From the NCBI GenBank assembly GCA_011009095.1, contig VTPC01008038.1, positions 61,713 to 125,712 on the forward strand: a stretch of DNA of 64,000 nt, read 5' to 3'. Source of the stretch: Ignelater luminosus. Lineage: Eukaryota > Arthropoda > Insecta > Coleoptera > Elateridae. The notes below the pieces were generated by a model. That model saw nothing but the letters and a program-made list of their open reading frames with translations. It was not told where the DNA came from and did not search any database. Shown here in pieces: positions 36,930 to 48,180 of the stretch (position 1 is its first letter; every line of letters starts with the position of its first letter). Position numbers and translations under genes: made by a program.

Positions 36930-38241
36930 ATGAAAGAAACTATTGCAGCTGTACAAAAAGTAAGAATGGGGTTGAAAGTGTCAAAAGTTTATAATGTATC
37001 CCAAGCAACACTACGAAAGAGAGTGCAAAAAGGACTTGTTCAGTTTCGGAGTACACTTCATAAAGACCTGGCAAAACTGCCAATACGTCATTTTGAGGGT
37101 TCTGGCTTATCAATTTGTAGTAAAATATGGCATTGGACGTCATTTCAATAACTAGAAAGAACTTGCAGAACGAGGCTAGTTACAGGAGTTTAAAATTCAA
37201 CACCCAGAATATCACTTTGTAAACCAAAAGTAGCTTCAGCTGCTCATCGTGCAATGACGTCCAATAAACCAGCCATTCAAAAAAATTTGTTTAGAAATTA
37301 GAAAGTATTTTGAAACACAAAAAGATTGCCATTCATTGGATTTATAACATGGACAGGAGTAAGTTTTCGACCAATTCGAATTTTTTCTACGGTCAGGAAA
37401 AAACAGCACAGAGAAAGATTATCATGAGTCGACAGTAGGATGCATGAGTGCAAAAGGTTACTTTGTTCCCCAGGCAATAATTTTTTTCAGAAAGAGCAGA
37501 AACTTTTTGTTTGGTTGCATAATGGAGGAAATCTTCTTTAGGTGGATCTAATATTTTCATAATCATCTGTAGTCATCACCCGAGTAAAAAGTACTGTTGC
37601 AACTGCATGGGCACACCAGCGTTCTTTGCGTCTCTTCATCCTGCACACATAAAATCCAACCTCTTTATGTGATCTTTTTTGGGCTTCTTAAGGCCTCGAA
37701 GTAGTCCAGTGGCTTAGGAAAAATCGCGGATGGTCTGTTTCACATTTTCAAATCTTTAGATTGTTTGAACGAACCCAAACATTTTTCCCGATGAACTATT
37801 CTTACCTGCTGCTCGTTACCGGTCAGCTAAACCCAAACGCCGCTCCAGACGATATTTAGCAGTTCATAACAAGCATTTCACAGTAAGAGAAAGTGGACCT
37901 TGCAGAGAGGATATCGCTAAATACTTTCTTCCCTCCAATCACAAATCAAGTCAGACCAAGATGATGAGGTGCTAATTCAGCTCAACATCAAGAGTCTTTA
38001 TAATATTAAAATGAGAGAAAAACTAAAGCAGGCAAAATAAAGGAAAGAAAGCGAAAAAAACGAGTTTGGTTACAGTGAAGAGAATTCCCCAAACGAAGCT
38101 TTCAGTGACTACGATGGTGACTGTAATGAAATTTTCAAACAATCTAAGGCAAAAGAAAAATGGATTCAGTGTGTGTGGTGCGCCAAATGGGTTCATATGA
38201 AACCAAAAACTAAAAGATACACATGTGAATTCTGCATGTAA
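36930..38241 (+). pseudogene. Second pogo-like transposase pseudogene with C-terminal zinc finger
   Basis: The N-terminus from 36930 has the psq-type pattern (IAAVQKVRMG then VSQATLRKRV). The DDE core is recognisable but inactive. The first Asp survives in IYNMD (37352-37354), though the usual DETG has become DRS. The family's LLLDGH is LQLHGH here, so the second Asp is His (37606-37608). HKLQPLDV is HKIQPLYV, so the third Asp is Tyr (37666-37668). Only 19 residues separate those two sites instead of about 30, so part of the core is deleted. CMSAKGYFVPQAIIF is the conserved block before the second site. The C-terminus (38161-38241) is a small Cys/His finger, WIQCVWCAKWVH then YTCEFC, seen in insect pogo-like transposases, with one expected Cys missing. 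Multiple frameshifts and stops. Confidence 0.85.
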
Positions 38242-40796
38242 AACGTGAAAGTCATTTTACATTTACACAATTCTGTTGTGGATTCACTTTCTGCTAAAGC
38301 TTTAAATTTATCTTGGAGTTATGCTTTTCTATTTTGAAGCAAAAACAAGTTTGTTTTGTAATTCATGCCTCAAATCGTCTAATAATTTATTTAAATTTAT
38401 TTCGAAGAGTGTGTCGTTTTACACATCTTTTCTATAGGTCCAATAATATCATCACTTCATTTTTATTTTTCAGGATGATTTTGAAATCATGTTTCACAAC
38501 TTCTATCTGATTGTTTCAATTTTCTTAAAAGCCAGCAAAGGATACCACTTACGTAGAAACAAAATAGAGCAAATAGGTAACGACCAAATAGTTCAGTTAA
38601 CCTCAACCTTCTTGAATAACTAAATTAATATTCGTTATTTTCCTCCCTCATTTCATACTGATTTTGGAAAATATCTGTTTTGGCTCTCAAATTTAATTTA
38701 TAACAATAACGTCAAAAGGGTCTACTACTATAATAATTATTTTTGTTTAGAATTTTAGATGAACCTAGTTTTAATTATTTTAATGAGAATTGAAGCTCTA
38801 ATAAAATTATGAGCAAATAAGTCTGAAAAGAAAGTGATATCAAAACAGCTTTATTATGTGTGTTTTCATAAAACGTTCTTACCTGCAAAGTAACGAAAAT
38901 TAGGTCGAGGTTTCGCATAAATCAAATTCACATTTCCTCTTCTTTCAATCAAATATTTAGGTTACATTCAACAACTGCCACAATACCCCATATTCAAGGT
39001 AGTATCTTTAATGTTAAAAAAAATTGAATTAACCCTACACTGTTTTAATATAACTAATATTCAACTATTATGTCTATTTAAAATTATAACTCTCGTGTTC
39101 AATTTGAGTTGCGGGGAAATTAATTTAAAGTATTAAAAAAGAAACAAAATACCTCGTTGAGTAAAAATTTATGTCTGTTTTATTTAATTATTTAGGACGG
39201 ATTAAACTGAGTCATAACTTTTTAACAGTGTATTAACTAATTTAAAACTCGTCTCTCTTCCGGAATCCCAAATGAAAACCCTACATCCTCAACAACCCTT
39301 CCTTCAAACTAGTACAGGTAGAGTGAGAGAGTAGAAGTTTAACCCTTCTATATTTATGATTTACCGGCATTTACTAGAAGGAAAAGAGCATAGGAAGAGT
39401 TCCCGGTTGCATTTGAATAGAATGGAATATATTATAATAGAACACAATGCGTTTGCATATGTTAGGTTAGTTATGTTAACGTCAAAGGTAGAGAAGAGGT
39501 TAGTCGGAAGCTGAACGTGATTAAGTATGTTCTGTAGTAGTTTGTTAATAAGTGCCTAACTAATAAAATGAAGGTATGTCAGAGATGTTTGTGCGTTATT
39601 GGAAATTAATTGGTTGGGTTTATATTATTTGCTAGTAAGTGCTTGAGAAATTAATGTTAATAGAAAGAAAGTTTCATTCAGATTATTGTAATAAAAGAGA
39701 AATTAAGTAGTAACAGAATTTGCTCACACAAGCCTGTCTGATTTGTGTACTTTACATTTACATTATTTATTCAGTTTTCTCCTGTCTGAAATAAATAGGT
39801 CAGTTTTTACAGTGATTACTTATTGATAGTATAGAACTTTAAAAAAATGTCTCTTCAAATAACGACAGAACTACGAATTAGGGCCAAAGTATTACAAAAT
39901 TCTATTTTTCTGACATTTTTTTCAACCTACGTGATATTTAATGTTACTGAACGATTTTCATTTTAAAGGTTTACTTACTTTATAAATCAAGACCATTAAC
40001 ATTTTTGTTTAGGGTGCCTATCATGCTAGCTAAAAAATTGATGATTCCTCGTAGAATATTTTAACAAAAATGTATCAAATTTAATTTTCCTTTACTTACT
40101 TAGAATAAGTAGTAGAGCAATTTTAAATTCGCAAAATTTAAAGAATATTCGCAACAAATTTTATAAAATATTTATACTAGATATTGAAATTTTTGTTGAT
40201 ATTGATCACATTTCTGAAAACATCACTTTCAGGTATATTACAGCGAGAAGACTGTTAATGGTTTTTTTTTTGAAATTGATCTAATTGTATAAAAACAAAT
40301 TTGAAGCGATTTTTATAAAACTTTCTATTATACCATCAACGAAAGGTCATTCTTTTATTTTCAATAAATATTTTGTCGTTACGATAACAACAGATTTTAT
40401 TGCATTTAACAGTCAGCTATTTTGAGGGGCTGTGATTATTTTAGAATCCAAAGAAAGGTGAATTGATACAATATCAGTCGAGTTACTAAATGTTCAATCG
40501 AAATATAAGCGTAGAATCTGCAATCAATAATTATAAAATCATGTATAAGTGACACAGTGCTGAAAAAAATATGAAGAGCAGCGAGAATGCTTCATTTCTC
40601 AATTTGTGATAAACAGACACTTTCTTTCCCAAGGTCAGTTTGCACACGAGCATTTAATTATTGTGATCGCTACCGCTTCATTTAGAAATATCTTACACTT
40701 TATTAAATTTACATCAATTTTTTAATCTTAGTAACATCAGCAAAGATAGGATGTCATTATATTGGATCTTATTTTTTAATTTTTGGTAGTAAAAGT
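38242..40796. other. A+T-rich spacer
   Basis: No gene recognised. The first bases are presumably the 3' part of the pogo-like element. A higher-complexity spot occurs at 39240-39320. Confidence 0.45.
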
Positions 40797-40841
40797 CAAA
40801 GGTGGGCAAACTTAGTCTCCAGGCCCGAAATAACTCGCGTA
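40797..40841 (+). mobile_element. Possible hAT-type transposon end
   Basis: CAAAGGTGGGCAAACTTAG followed by CCAGGCCCG resembles the GGTGGGCAAACTT terminus shared by many hAT elements. A weak opposite end may be at about 41260-41272, where the minus strand reads CAGGTGGGTACGATC. No matching 8-bp duplication was found, so the pairing is unproven. Confidence 0.35.
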
Positions 40842-42139
40842 GTTATTGGCAATTTAACTAACAATAACTTTCAAAATTTGTAATTTTGTCAATCTAAACA
40901 ACAGCTTAAAATTCGTAATGTGAAACTGTATGATTTCTCCATATTGTCTTTAGGTATTTCATCCATAATTTTTGAACGATTGATTTTTGCATTTTTTTTG
41001 AATTCACTTTCAAAGTGTCAAATGCTATTATAGTAGACACCATTTTACCACGCTACCTTCAATTGTTTTAAAATGACCGTGTTTCTCCGGTATTTTAGAA
41101 ATTTGATAATTAAGTTGCCAGTTTTCAAGGTATATAGGCATATGAGCTTTGTTGTAACTAATACTGCAAGGTATCGAATGAAAAAAGAAATTTTTCAAAA
41201 GCTTAAAGGCGGCCAAAATTCGATATTTTAGCCAAAATGCAATCAAAGATCGTACCCACCTGACTCATATGTTAAGGCATTACAGACCACAGCCTACAAG
41301 AAATACCCCATCTTGATTGGACGTTTCGTTTTGTTTCCCTAAACATTGGGTTGGCAGTAAAAATTCTTCTATTTGCGAATCTTCAAATTTGTCTTGCTTG
41401 TCTCTTTCTGTTATTGAAAAAACAATTTTTCAAGTCGAATTTTGCTTCTTTAGTGGTGAAACCTGAAAAGGCGAAAAATTGTTTTACTCTTTCTGTAGAC
41501 CCATCCTAAGTAGAAAAAAACAACAAAGTTTCATTCCGATATCTTTCAAAAATCCAATTTTGACCAATTCTTCTGATCAAGCTAGATAGTCCAGGTGTCC
41601 CAAAGACAGCGCTCCGCAATTGAATTGGTATGTTCAGCAGAACAGCAAATCTTGTAGCCAACAGCTTTAACTCAGAAATAGCGCTTACTTGACCTACTCT
41701 AAAGAAATTCTTCGAGAAATAAACTGATTTGGTCAGATACTACCGATCTTCTCATTTAAGAACTCACTCATTATTGTAAAAATGCATAAAATATTGCTTA
41801 GCAATCTTTTTCAATTTTGTCATAATCTAAGAAAAAGGTATCAAGACCAATTGTGAATTGTTAACCATAAACCGAAACCACTGAGTTTTGAACCATTTTT
41901 AAACCAATCTTCACTCTCCAGATTGATCAGTAACTTCTTGAGACTAATTACTCGTAGTTTTTGGGTTTCAGTAGAGTTTAAACTACTCACTTGGGTCATT
42001 ACTTATTTCTATAGAATATCTTGAATGTAACCAACACAGGACTAGTTTTCGTAATGCTCATTTAATTGTAATTTTTTTGACTGAGTTGGTTCCTTTCATT
42101 TTCTTGAGAGAAGAACAGAAATCAGTTTTTCTTACGTTA
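40842..42139. other. Spacer, possibly inside a decayed hAT element
   Basis: A 72-codon minus frame at 41246-41028 has no recognised domain. ATTGGGTTGGCAGT at 41346 vaguely resembles a mariner terminal repeat, without a partner. Confidence 0.35.
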
Positions 42140-42478
42140 CTAATTTCTAATGATGGCGTGACTTCCAATACATTTTTCTATTTTTCCGAAAAACCTGTCT
42201 ACTGTTAGGTATGAGTGACTATGTTCAGGAAATATTAGATCAGTTGTATAGCTGATGAAGGAATAATTATTTATGCATGTTGTGAATGTATAAACTATAT
42301 ATGATATGACTGTCCTACCTGGTTGATTTTCAAACCATGTATAAAAATTCGCATTTTGGTAATCATTTTGAGTCTCATAGAAAAAATACAGTGATGGTTG
42401 CTGGGTATAGAATTTCTCTTGAATGGATGCCTTTGGTAACAAGTTACATATCAAAATAAATGATGTTTGGAATAGCAA
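42140..42478 (-). pseudogene. Fragment of a DUF7869-type transposon-like protein
   Basis: A 112-codon clean minus-strand frame. Its middle and end follow the order of the DUF7869 proteins that are abundant in insect genomes: FYTQQPSLYFF (family FYKRQLxLYxF), FYTWFENQPGRTVISYIVY (YxWxExxAxRGxxEI), then GHS-like HSHSYLTVDRFFGKIEK (family GHSFxPPDRxFGxIEK). The central stretch that should hold the acidic DGxxGQNKN block is missing, replaced by about 15 residues, so this is an internally deleted copy. No start context or terminal repeats were found. The family assignment comes from remembered motif order and needs a profile search. Confidence 0.5.
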
Positions 42479-42990
42479 CTGAAAATCTTAACGTAGACTT
42501 CATTGTAATCTTGTGTGCTTTCTTAGCAAAAACAACAAAATCAGTTCCGCAGCCAAACTAAATTTTAAAAAGTGAGCAAATCTAGTTATCGGTCTAGCAA
42601 CCTTTTGTAATTATTTTATGCTTACATTCTATTTGTTTGATGCAGTTATTACAGTTAATGTAAGTTAATTGTTCAATTACATAAGATTATCTTAGGTTAG
42701 TTCATGTTAGTGTTTGTCTGTTTTATTTTTCTTGGTATCTTCAAAGTAATAAACAAAAAGTAAATCTTCATAAATCAACTTACGCTTGTTTTAATTTTAC
42801 ATTTAAACCTCGATACTTGAATTTACTTGTTTATTATAGCTTTTCTCTTCTGTTCTGTTTTCAACTTTTAAGTATAAAGAGTTTATCTTAAAAATATTTT
42901 ATTGTCTTTTGCTTCAATTAAATTTTAAAAACATCTGCAACACATTTTGTCTTGATTATTTTTGTATTGCTACATTAATCTGACCCTACG
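42479..42990. other. A+T-rich spacer
   Basis: Nothing recognised. The N-terminal half of the DUF7869-like element may have been here. Confidence 0.4.
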
Positions 42991-42993
42991 TGA

Positions 42994-43040
42994 CCAATTA
43001 TCTCTCTACCAAATAAAGGGTCAGCGTGAGTCCTCATTGG
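42994..43040 (+). promoter_or_regulatory. Possible promoter with CCAAT words in both orientations
   Basis: CCAAT at 42994-42998 and its reverse complement ATTGG at 43036-43040 lie 77 and 35 bp upstream of a well-placed ATG. The segment is noticeably richer in G+C than its left flank. No TATA box is present. The call depends on the reality of the exon that follows. Confidence 0.3.
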
Positions 43041-43070
43041 TCAATCGAGCACATTATACTTATTTAGAAA

Positions 43071-43129
43071 ATGGCGGATGAGTTCCCCCTGTATGAATTC
43101 ACGATGGACCACAGCATCCAACGGATATA
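43071..43129 (+). CDS. Possible first coding exon
   Basis: AAAATGGCGG gives a strong start context. The frame reads MADEFPLYEFTMDHSIQRI and would leave the exon in phase 2 at a donor TA|GTAAAT (43130-43135). Without splicing it stops at TAG 43128-43130. The following 600 bp (to about 43680) keep unusually high complexity for this window, consistent with a gene 5' region. No family is recognised from 19 residues. A chance ATG is a real alternative. Confidence 0.3.
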
Positions 43130-43135
43130 GTAAAT

Positions 43136-44415
43136 CCGTCGGCAACCGACGACATTTTCATTTAAATTATTAAAATCCACGAATTTATTTTAATTATGCA
43201 AAACTGAAACTATTTAAATAAATTTACGGTTTGTCGCAATTTTTCTCTCGAGATTATTTGACTTTTATCTCGCCGGATTAAATTTTAAACACAATTAATT
43301 ACTTTAACTATAAAGTAAACTCCTTAGAACTTTCGCTTTCATGATTTGTCGAGCTTTTTGAATTTTACAAACTTCACAGGAGTGTAGTTGGCGCAAAAAG
43401 CTCATTTTTACAGCTGATATAATTTGTAATGAATTTTAAAGCGGCACAGTGGCGGGCAATCCTGGACGAACGTGCCCAGAATTTTAGCAATCCATGGCGA
43501 AATCCTGCAAGTTTTAATAATGAAACGTCTACCTCTTTTCTGGCATCATCTTTATCTTAAAATTAACTTGGCGGGCCATAGAGTGGGATGGGAATATGAA
43601 ATGTGAAATTCTCCCTTAAGAAATACGGAGTCCACGCTTCTTTTCCTTATCTCCGCATGCCGGAGACGATGATCAAATAAAATATTAAAGAGGAACATGA
43701 TTTTTATGCGCTTTTCGTGTTAAGGGTTTTAAAAGCTTTATCTGTACAAGTGGTTTGCTTTTACTTTGTTTGCTAACTCTCCGAAGTGATTTTTATTTTC
43801 ATAATTTTTACAGTATCTTCAAACTTTTAATATGGATTTTAACTTGCGGAGGAGCAGGTTCAAACACAGTTTTTTGGGGACTTACATTATCATAAATTGT
43901 CCTTTAAATATTTTATGTCCCGATATTTTAACACCTTAAATGGTAGTTAAATTAATGCGCACCTACCCTCACCCAAATATTTTAATATGAAAATTTAATT
44001 TAGCATGTAGAAGTTTTTATGAAATCCTCTTTTACTAAACACTTCCGTGAAAATTTTATAACATCCCTCACAAAAAAGGATATCCAGTCATTTAGGATGT
44101 AAATCTTACCTACCTAGCGGATATTATTAAGTGATGGTAATTAGGGTTTTGTAATTGATTGCAGGTATTCTAATTCTCATTCTCTCAAGCTTTACAAATT
44201 TCAAGAATTGTGATAGATATCGTTTTTAATTTTATGTCTCAGAATTCTATTCTGAAATCTTAATAAAGTCATTTTTTATCACACATAATATACGAATTTC
44301 TAACGAATCTTTCTAGAACCTGTATAAGGTTGATTGTTACCGTATGAAAGAGTTTCATGTAGACGAAATCTCGATCTTTACTAAAGAAATACTGAAATTG
44401 TATTATGAACAAATA
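43136..44415. other. High-complexity non-coding stretch, then A+T-rich spacer
   Basis: From 43430 to 43680 the sequence is balanced in composition and free of repeats (for example CTCCGCATGCCGGAG near 43651), which suggests conserved non-coding DNA near a gene start. Beyond about 43750 it returns to A+T-rich spacer. Confidence 0.3.
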
Positions 44416-44440
44416 AAAGGGTTCTTATCTGAAACCCTTT
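44416..44440. repeat. Small hairpin, 8-bp perfect stem
   Basis: AAAGGGTT and AACCCTTT are separated by a 9-base loop. No T-run or gene context suggests a function. Confidence 0.5.
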
Positions 44441-45240
44441 CATGAATAGCACAAATCTTGTTTTTAGTCCTGACTTTTAAAAATGTTTGTTGGTTCATAT
44501 CGAATATACTGAACTGATCCATCTTTATGAACTAATTCAGTTTTTATATCAATTCGACTTATAGCTTTCCGTCCCATCTTTCTGAATTTTCTAAATCAAG
44601 GCAGTCAATACTTTTTTACTTGAAAAAGCCTTTACCATATACATCAGAATAAAACCAAATATTGTTACAAAATACTGCACAATGTTCTTATTCTTGATCC
44701 TGATAACTAAAATGTCTGAATATAATTTCAAGTTTAGTTATCTACTCTAATGCTCTCGATAAAAAGTCTCAAGGTAGTACTGACGCTCAAATTCTGTAAA
44801 AGACCTGCACGAATTTTAAATTATTCGAACGATAAAAATCAATTGAAATTTTCAGACTAGTTAGATATTTAGAATGAACCATGTTATTCAAGTTCTACCA
44901 AACATATTATTGGGTTACTACGTATTTCGACTAAACTGAAGTCACTTGCGCAACGAACAACTTCGTTAACTACATTTAGCAACAATCACGTCATTTGCTA
45001 TACGATTTGCAAAATTATTTTATACTGTGACTAGTTAGGCGTCATTTTATAAAATTCTCAAAAATAAACAGATTATTTTTCTGTAGAGTATTGCTATATC
45101 TAATTATAAACTTTCAGAAAACTGCACCAAGCACTTTCATGTACAGTACGGGTGTAATACAAATGTTCTAGATATAGCGTGACTCTTTTAGATTGTTTGG
45201 CGGTTAACATACTGATGGTCTAGGTGCTAGTTTTAAAGTC
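44441..45240. other. A+T-rich spacer
   Basis: Nothing recognised. Confidence 0.45.
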
Positions 45241-45890
45241 TGGTGTTGTCCGGATGAGTGAAAACGTGCTGGTAAGGTGCCTCCACTATTCCTATATCTT
45301 CCAATGGAGCGTCCCCTCATCCTGGCTGGAACTGGTCACTCCGGTGTTTGTTCTAGATGTCCCGACTCCGCTCTCCACCATCCTAGCCAGTCGTCGCGGG
45401 CTAGTGTGGTTCTGAAACGAAAAATATCTTTATTTATCATCATTGTTCTGTCTATCAACATTGCCTTGATTGTACTAGCGTCTTATTTCACAAACAAAGC
45501 TCCATCACTGCAACGTCGCGCTAACTGAATATTCTTTGCTTTTATGCTTCTTGAAACGACGTTCCAGATATTTCCCGGTCCCAGGTTCTCCGTCGTAAGC
45601 AATCTATCTTTATGTTTTCATGGGCTTGCTACGACGACGGTGTTCACCCAATGACGTAGACTTTCACTCATGGTTCTTGCCGACACTCTACATCACAATG
45701 AGAAAAGTCCGAGTACGCGAATACTGTGAGCTGATCTGCGTCTTGTGTTGTGCAGACGGACGAGAACTTTGTCTAGCACTACATTTACCATCTATCATCT
45801 ATTTATTCATTACTCGAGTCAGTTTGTCACTTCTGCCAAATCATCATTAGCGTCTCCTTGCACTTTCGATTTTGGGCCAAACTCCTTCAC
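45241..45890. repeat. Dispersed repeat family, copy 2
   Basis: Collinear with 28181-28950 (shared landmarks listed there). Its left edge falls at the same base of the motif TGGTGTTGTC, which argues for a true element end at that point. This copy is shorter because of internal deletions in its first half, and it carries about 16 extra bases after ACTCGAG. Plus-strand frames here (45224-45528 and 45620-45933) are shadows without counterparts in copy 1. Some minus-strand codons are shared, but with stops. Confidence 0.7.
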
Positions 45891-47842
45891 AATCTGCCGT
45901 CTTCGGCGTCGTTTCAATATTTATTTGCTTTGAATTGTTTGGCTTAGTCCTTAATCTTCAGTTTTAATTTCCATCTCTTGTCAAAGTTAGACATTTAACA
46001 GTAATCTTCCTTTGTCTTACCATTTTCCAGCTACCTTGCTAGCTTGCACCTTATTCTGGATTGTTCAGATATTTGTAAGGAATTAGAGAAAATGCTTGAT
46101 TCATATTCAGATCCACAAGGAATTTATAACGGCATGGACTACCGATTTTTAAATGTACCTTAGTTCAAAGGAAAAGCTATAATCGTTTTAACAGCAACAG
46201 TAGATATGCAAGACCAAATGACGCTTTTATTTTATTGTCAGATATGTCTAAAGTTAGTTAAACTGATTTTTGGATCGAATTCAATTTTTGCAATGCTGGA
46301 ATTGTAATGACTGCTTGTGACTTATACTCGTGTATGATAGCTAAAAAGTTTCTAGAACGGTTCGTATTTTTTGCTCCTGTCGTTTAAGCAACTTATTAAT
46401 GAAGTAAAGATATCAAGTCTAAAATTTTGACCTTGTCTGCAATAATTAGAACAAAGATTCTGACTTGCTCTTTAAATTTTCTACTAATAATCTTGTGGAA
46501 TCTATATTGTAATTTGAGCAACAGTTTAAGGAATGTTTAGATTTCAGAAATTCTGCGTCCTTTCTATGGCATAGTCGTAGACAAAGCCATGAGATCTTTA
46601 TCTTCTGAACTTGTTTGCAGGTAATTCAGCTTGTCTTTTCAGATTTATTACTACGATAAATATTCCATCTTATACATAAGCCTTCATTTTTTATCTTGCA
46701 TAAAGTATGAAATAAATATTTTACTTCAGAACAATAACTACTACTTGAAGACTAAACGCCAATATGTATTAGCTCATCAAGGGTATTCATTCTGTGAAAT
46801 ATATTGATTCGTTAATAACTGTTGACCTGTAACTTCCCAGAATTCTCAAGTAGTGAAATGACATGTTCAGTTCATTATCAGTTTCTTCTACCTAATAGTG
46901 ATATACAAAATCAGAATTTCGAATGTTTGTCATATTCATAGACTATAACTCTTGTTTTATGTGACTTTCTGCTGCCAATTTGAAATTGAATTTTTTCTGC
47001 AAACCAAAAGAAAATAATGTTAGATGTAAACTAAATATTTTTATTACCTGTTAAGGATATTTAATTTAATCCTTCTAAATTTGTTCGGGTTAGATAAATA
47101 ATTGAGTGGAATGCTTTTGCTCTCATTCAGTTAAAAAAGAAGAAAACGTCCCTTTCTGTTTCCCTCCTGTTACTATAGTCGTGTCAGACTCCTTCAGGAT
47201 GTTCCCCTTCTTTTTTGGTACCTTCATATATAATTCAAAACTGAGCGACATCAAAGAGAAATTAATTGGCATGAATCAGTTTGATCAGCATGACATATTC
47301 TGGAATTTTAAAACTAACAGCACAGCGTTATTGTTAAGACTACTTCAAAGTAAACTTAACAGTCAGCCTAAGATTTCAGTTATGTGAAAATGAAAGTAAT
47401 AATTTATACAGATTTTACGACCACCCAGTATAAGTTTGTAAGATTTCAGATAATGGTTTATCTTTGAGAATTGCTATCAGCTAATTTCTTTTGTTCGTCC
47501 CGTTAATAACTTTCGATTGATTCTGGCGTATCGGTTGATTTTCGTGCTTTCAATAAATTAAGAAAAGTGACAGCAATAATAAATTCTTTCAGAAACGTTA
47601 TTTATGCAGACAAAAATATTTTTTCTAGATCTCCACATAAATTAAATCTGAAACCTGTAGACTAAACACAAACAAAGAAAATTAGACTTTTAAAGTTTAA
47701 AAAGTCTGAAGGGAGCTCATAAGTGCCTCAATTACTCGGTAATTAAATCAGCGAGCTGGTTCGGATTTTTTTTCACGAAATACCCCTATTATATTCTTAC
47801 GATCCGTTAAGCTGTTAGTTTCTTCTCGAGCATCGCGACTCC
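45891..47842. other. Spacer with an unrecognised plus-strand frame
   Basis: A 93-codon plus frame at 47106-47387 was not recognised. If the minus-strand exon at 47900-48019 is real, this stretch would be its first intron or beyond. No downstream exon could be identified with confidence. Confidence 0.35.
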
Positions 47843-48019
47843 CTAACAAAGTGGTGCTTTTAGATCAGGGCATTCTTTTATAGTATGCATCCCGTATACC
47901 TGTGTAAACTCCTCCTCGTGCATGCAAGCATACATAATGTAAGGCTCAAATTGAAAACAAACATACTCCTCCGACACATACAGGAGCAGGTGGGTAAACA
48001 TGGCCGCCTCTGACGCCAT
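47843..48019 (-). CDS. Candidate first coding exon, 40 codons to a splice donor
   Basis: A 58-codon minus-strand frame starts at the ATG 48019-48017 (context GTGATGG) and ends at TAG 47845-47843. After exactly 40 codons, phase 0, it meets CAG|GTATAC (exon 48019-47900, donor 47899-47894), a good insect splice donor, so the coding exon is probably 47900-48019. The peptide begins MASEAAMFTHLLLYVSEEY and ends YACMHEEEFTQ: acidic, hydrophobic, with balanced G+C codons, unlike random translation in this window. An in-frame stop lies about 18 codons upstream, so the ATG is a sensible start. A G+C-rich putative promoter sits directly upstream. I do not recognise the family. A conserved exon of a host gene is the best reading. 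Confidence 0.5.
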   Translation of the reverse strand: MASEAAMFTHLLLYVSEEYVCFQFEPYIMYACMHEEEFTQVYGMHTIKECPDLKAPLC

Positions 48020-48180
48020 CACGATGTCGGCTGAGCTACCCTCGAGGGTTGTTAGCGACCACAGTGCCTAGCAACCCGCCCTCGCCCTAGCAACCGCTAG
48101 CCACTAGCCGCGGACACTTATTGATCACGCGAGTCTCGTCCCGCACCCCTTCTACATCCACGTCCGGACAGCACTCGATA
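48020..48180 (-). promoter_or_regulatory. G+C-rich putative promoter with twin CCTAGCAACC motifs
   Basis: This is one of the most G+C-rich segments in the window. CCTAGCAACC occurs at 48067-48076 and again about 20 bp further right, which on the minus strand reads as tandem GGTTGCTAGG. The word is close to an RFX X-box half-site (GTTGCTAG). The segment ends at the start codon of the candidate minus-strand exon. A divergent transcript to the right (a plus frame at 48227-48418) is possible but has no ATG start. Confidence 0.4.

Noticed and set aside
39568-39580. ATGAAG followed directly by GTATGT as a micro first exon
   Set aside because: Two codons before a donor, with no promoter signal or composition shift nearby; chance is likely.
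41341-41365. ATTGGGTTGGCAGT as a mariner terminal repeat
   Set aside because: No transposase remnant or opposite repeat was found within several kb.
45224-45933. Four overlapping plus-strand frames of 62-83 codons
   Set aside because: None is conserved in the other copy of the dispersed repeat. They reflect its higher G+C content.
47106-47387. 93-codon plus-strand frame as a gene
   Set aside because: No domain, signal or splice context; composition matches the surrounding spacer.
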